Shown piece by piece: positions 14,470-17,255 of a DNA stretch of 17,255 nucleotides. The position numbers and the translations under genes are program-made. The stretch covers positions 1 to 17,255 of the forward strand of contig JADDPM010000018.1 in the NCBI GenBank assembly GCA_016781885.1. The letters run 5' to 3'. Positions within the stretch are counted from its first letter, which is position 1; the number at the start of each line of letters is the position of its first letter. The notes beneath the pieces were generated by a model. It was not told the origin of the DNA. It did no database searches and saw only the letters and a program-made list of their open reading frames with translations. The DNA comes from Rubrobacter sp. (GTDB lineage: Bacteria; Actinomycetota; Rubrobacteria; Rubrobacterales; Rubrobacteraceae).

Positions 14470-15186
14470 TCACGGCTCTTCCCCTTCACTCTTCGCCATG
14501 CGCGATCTCATCGCCCGGCCGTTGATCATCTGCAGCGGGAATATCAACAGGTAGAGCATCCCGGCCCAGGAGCTGGCCTCTTCTCCGCCCAGGATTGCTA
14601 CGAAGATCGAAGCGAGCCCGACCGACACGTTCACCAGGAAGCTCTGAATCTCTTCTCGCGTCACCGACGACTCGGGCGCGTCTAGCTCTAAGACGGCGCG
14701 TAGGGAGTACGCGTGCCAGTAGAACATCACGAACACGAGCTGAAGGGCCACGAAGCCGACCCCGTAGATCAAGATAAGGAGCGGTACCTGGGATGACTCT
14801 ATTACCTCTTCACTGAAGCCCAACAACTGGTCCGCCAGCAGGGTGAAGAGGAACTTCAAGGGGTACACGTAGAAGAGCACGAGAAACAGCAACGCTGCGT
14901 TCAGATACACGGTCAAGTTGTCTCTCAGCCCATAGCGCCTGGAGAACTTGTAGTGCTCGTACCACACCAAAAGGAGCAGGGTGAAGCAGACCGCGAAGGC
15001 GAAGAAGCCCCGCATAGTTTCGAACAGTTCATCGAAGGAACTAGGCACCTCCAGCGAGACGACCAGAAGCGTGATCGCGAAGGCGAAGACGGCGTCGGAG
15101 AAGCCCTCGACGCGCCAGACTTCCTCTCCGCGCCAGCGGAAGCTCTCGTCGCCCACCCGCCTCCGCGCCAGCTCGTCGCGCACCAC
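14470..15186 (-). CDS. TMEM175-type (DUF1211) potassium channel family protein
   Basis: 238 residues with six hydrophobic segments. The first helix carries the family signature RVEGFSDAVFAFAITLLV (25-42), the RxxxFSD motif that lines the pore in TMEM175 channels. Bacterial members have one six-helix repeat and work as tetramers that pass potassium with low selectivity. The N-terminal 20 residues are charged and the tail is RSRMAKSEGEEP. The GTG at 15184-15186 is preceded by GGAGGTGA at about ten bases. It is divergent from the PCP_red mini-gene across 164 bases. It most likely sets membrane potential or potassium balance; no partner gene is evident. Confidence 0.85.
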   Translation of the reverse strand: MVRDELARRRVGDESFRWRGEEVWRVEGFSDAVFAFAITLLVVSLEVPSSFDELFETMRGFFAFAVCFTLLLLVWYEHYKFSRRYGLRDNLTVYLNAALLFLVLFYVYPLKFLFTLLADQLLGFSEEVIESSQVPLLILIYGVGFVALQLVFVMFYWHAYSLRAVLELDAPESSVTREEIQSFLVNVSVGLASIFVAILGGEEASSWAGMLYLLIFPLQMINGRAMRSRMAKSEGEEP

Positions 15187-15350
15187 TTCTTGCTCACCTC
15201 CGCGCCGTCATGCACCGCTCTTCCGGCCCTACTCCAACGTAATGATAGAGGAGCGGTGGTAGTGAGCAAGTTCCCGGAGTTGGAACGCAAGCTTGAAGGG
15301 TCTACGTTAGAATTAAGTTTGTAGATCGGAGAGGAAGAGAGGGCTACGTT

Positions 15351-15539
15351 TTGGCGGAGACCGAGCAGATCACCTGGGACCCGGAGGCCGACCGGCGCAT
15401 CAAGCGCAGCCCCTTCCTTATGCGCCGCTTTATCCGCAAGCGGATCGAGGAGAGGGTCGCAAGCCGCGGGCGCACCCACGTGACCGAGGCCGACGTGGAC
15501 GAGAGCGCCGGCATGTACCGCCAGTACCGCTTTAAATAA
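15351..15539 (+). CDS. Stand-alone PCP_red-domain mini-protein
   Basis: 62 residues. ITWDPEADRRIKRSPFLMRR followed by FIRKRIEERVASRGRTHVTE and ADVDES matches the PCP_red domain: a Trp near the start, an alternating acidic/basic helix with a central SPF, then E-x3-A-x-x-G and a final T-x-x-x-V helix. This domain is best known as the C-terminus of the light-independent protochlorophyllide reductase subunit ChlB/BchB, but it also exists alone in non-photosynthetic bacteria. No chlorophyll gene is in view, so that role is unlikely here. The TTG start has GAGAGG eight bases upstream. The strongly basic helix would suit binding to nucleic acid or to an acidic partner. Confidence 0.72.
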   Translation: MAETEQITWDPEADRRIKRSPFLMRRFIRKRIEERVASRGRTHVTEADVDESAGMYRQYRFK

Positions 15540-15542
15540 CCC

Positions 15543-15583
15543 GTCGGCGTGTGCCGACCGCTGAAGAGACTGGAGGTAGTCTC
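15543..15583 (+). repeat. Two small inverted repeats after the PCP_red gene
   Basis: GTCGGC-GTGT-GCCGAC (15543-15558) and GAGACT-GGAGGT-AGTCTC (15566-15583) are two perfect six-pair stems in tandem, starting four bases after the stop. There is no T-run, so they may protect or stall transcripts rather than terminate them. Confidence 0.35.
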
Positions 15584-15671
15584 AGTACCGGTGTAACCTG
15601 GGCTCGCGAAGGTCCAGCGTTGGCGAACGTCCGTGAACGCTCTGGTAACATGCGGCTTCCAGCCTTTAAAG

Positions 15672-16112
15672 ATGGGAAATTTCGCCGGTTTGTCGTTGGT
15701 ATACTCTTACGGTGCTCTCTTCTTCTGGAGCTTTCTGGCGGCCACGGTAGTGCCGCTCAGCTCGGAGCCGCCTCTTGTCTTTCTCGTGAGGAGCGAGGAT
15801 CTCGTGGCGATGCCGGTGCTGATAGGGACGCTGGGGAACACCGTGGGGGCGTGTACGACGTACTGGATCTCCCGCCGCGCCGCCCAGGCTTTGCCGGAGC
15901 CGCGCAAGGTTCCTAAAAGCCGGGCAGCCCGATTGTTCAACCGCTACGGTCAGCCGGCGCTACTGCTCTCTTGGGTTCCGGTCCTCGGCGACGGGCTGGT
16001 CGTGCTCGCCGGGGCGACACGGCTGCGCTTCTGGGGTTTCTGCTTCTGGATGGCGCTCGGCAAGGGGCTGCGCTACCTCGTGATCGCGCTCGCCGCCCTG
16101 AACTTCTTATAA
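15672..16112 (+). CDS. YqaA-like / VTT-domain membrane protein
   Basis: 146 residues from ATG 15672. YGALFFWSFLAATVVPLSSE matches the YqaA opening (F-x-x-x-x-A-T-x-x-P-x-S-SE), followed by VLIGTLGNTVGACTTYWISR and a later SWVPVLGDGLVVLAG re-entrant block. These are the hallmarks of DedA/VTT proteins, which act as lipid scramblases or transporters. Length fits YqaA (about 140-150). No clear Shine-Dalgarno site precedes this ATG. An in-frame GTG at 15633 would add 13 residues and has none either. It is followed by the MFS gene on the same strand after 71 bases. Confidence 0.8.
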   Translation: MGNFAGLSLVYSYGALFFWSFLAATVVPLSSEPPLVFLVRSEDLVAMPVLIGTLGNTVGACTTYWISRRAAQALPEPRKVPKSRAARLFNRYGQPALLLSWVPVLGDGLVVLAGATRLRFWGFCFWMALGKGLRYLVIALAALNFL

Positions 16113-16183
16113 CGTTCGAGGTTCTTGTAAAGCCCTCCTCGCGGCCGTACCCTGATGCTATCGGCAGACGAGCGGAAAACCGC

Positions 16184-17255
16184 GTGGAGGTAGATAAAGC
16201 CGGGCCGGGAGGGTTGCGCCCGAGCGCGCGAACGGGTGCCCTGCTCGTGCTGCTCTGGGCTTTCGGGTTCTTTGGTTTGTTCTGGGGCGCCTTCGCCGTA
16301 CTGCTCGCTGAACTGAGCCGCGCTCTCGGCCTCTCGCCCGGTCCTCTGGGGTTCGCCCTCTTCGTCGGCGCGATGGCCTCGATCCTCGCGATGGCCCTCC
16401 TCGGGTGGATGGCGGACCGGCTGGGGCGACGCGCTTTCTTGCTGGTTTCGGGGGGCGTGTTCGGCGCGGGCATCGCGGGGCTCGCAGCTACCGACGGCTA
16501 CGCGATCCTGCTGGTGGTGCTGACTACCCTGTATGCCGCCTCGGGGCTCTACGACGTCGGGATAAACGCGGCGGCCGTTGATCTCGAGCAGGGCACTGGT
16601 CGGCGGCGCATGCCCGTACTGCACGCAACTTTCAGCGGCGGCGGGGTGGTCGACGCACTCTCGGCGGGCGGGCTGCTCTCGGCCGGTCTGGACTACCGGT
16701 ACGTCTACCTCCTGGTACTAGTCCCTCTCGCGGTGGTGATCCTGATGGTGGCGACGGTCCGTCTCCCCCCGCCCACAGAGGAGCGGGAGGAAATGACGAA
16801 GGCCGGGCGCTTCGGCCTCTACCGTAACCTCCCCCTGCTCCTCGTCGCCGCTATCGCGTCCTGGGGCTGCTCTCGGAGGGGGAGATGGAGCACTGGTCCG
16901 GCATCTACCTCCGCCAGTCCCTCGCGCTCCCCGCGCTCCTCGGAGCCTCGGGGGGCGCCGTCTTTCACGCCTCGATGGCTGTGGGGCGGCTGGGCGCCGC
17001 CTGGGTGGTAAACCGCTTCGGCGAACGGACGACTCTCCTCGGCGCGGGGTTGCTGGCGGCGGGAGGCATGGCGCTCTCGCTCGCCACCCTGGATCCCCGC
17101 CTCGTTGTTGCCGGGTTTCTGGTCGTGGGGCTCGCCCTCTCGGCGGTGGTACCCATCGCCTTCTCCGTCGCCGGAGACCTGGCGCCGGGACGGGCCGGGG
17201 GAGCTATCTCCGTCGTCACGACTCTGGGCTACGGCGGGTTCCTCGTCGGGCCGGT
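16184..17255 (+). pseudogene. MFS transporter, frameshifted, runs off window end
   Basis: The first frame (GTG 16184 to about 16858) gives five to six membrane helices with the MFS loop motif GWMADRLGRRAFL and an N-terminal GLFWGAFAVLLAELSRALGL. After LLLVAAIA the frame turns into arginine/serine-rich nonsense (SWGCSRRGRWSTG) and stops at 17009-17011. Frame +1 from 16861 resumes as LGLLSEGEMEHWSGIYLRQS, GGAVFHASMAVGRLGAAWVV and LVVGLALSAVVPIAFSVAG up to the window edge. This is the normal second half of a YbjJ-type MFS protein (EGxMxxWSxxYLR). One lost base near 16859 (a TTC codon read as TC) explains it. Either a recent pseudogene or a sequencing error. The start is chosen by position; its ribosome site is weak. 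Confidence 0.82.

Noticed and set aside
15971..16183. Extension of the MFS frame upstream into the YqaA-like gene
   Set aside because: The first residues are Arg/Gly-rich shadow sequence of the YqaA-like gene; the MFS protein plausibly begins at GTG 16184.

Overview
This 17,255-base window is high-GC chromosomal DNA with short gaps, small overlapping operons, frequent GTG/TTG starts and Shine-Dalgarno sites. The gene set (VanW-type peptidoglycan-binding protein, LtaS-like sulfatase, acyl-CoA/ACP ligase, PCP_red mini-protein, and a small protein ending in Cys-Cys next to an ArsA-like ATPase) suggests an actinobacterium. A Rubrobacter-like lineage is my best guess. That rests on protein character, not on a marker gene. 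I see no rRNA, tRNA, CRISPR array, phage or IS element.

Layout. Bases 1-466 (-) hold the N-terminal part of a VanW-family protein. Bases 684-2132 (-) encode a polytopic GT-C-like membrane protein whose start is unclear. Bases 2431-5139 (+) encode a three-part enzyme: adenylate-forming acyl ligase, acyl carrier domain and PlsC acyltransferase. Bases 5285-7219 (+) encode an LtaS-like membrane sulfatase. These four point to envelope and lipid synthesis. Bases 7518-7945 (+) hold a rhodanese pseudogene with no start codon and a one-base deletion in the active-site loop.

The most interesting part is the minus-strand operon 11287-7959: cstA (carbon-starvation/pyruvate-type transporter), a thioredoxin-fold-like protein with a Cys-Cys pair, an 88-residue 'cory-CC-star' protein ending in Cys-Cys, and a cysteine-free ArsA/Get3-like ATPase. 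The genes overlap or lie 4 bases apart. A good promoter (TTGTAA-N17-TATAGT) precedes a leader with a 7-bp hairpin and a perfect 24-bp palindrome. From memory, enterobacterial CstA and BtsT also have small partners (YbdD, YjiX) that end in Cys-Cys. I therefore propose that this is a transporter module whose CC-tail subunit is handled by a redox protein and an ATPase, not an arsenic pump.

Downstream, 11405-12208 (+) is a flavin split-barrel-like protein. Bases 14316-12381 (-) are an ABC ATPase, an ABC-2 permease and a 66-residue protein. Bases 15186-14470 (-) are a TMEM175-type channel. Bases 15351-17255 (+) are a stand-alone PCP_red mini-protein, a YqaA-like membrane protein and an MFS transporter that is frameshifted and runs off the window. 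The MFS and rhodanese genes each look like one lost base, so they are either two fresh pseudogenes or two assembly errors.
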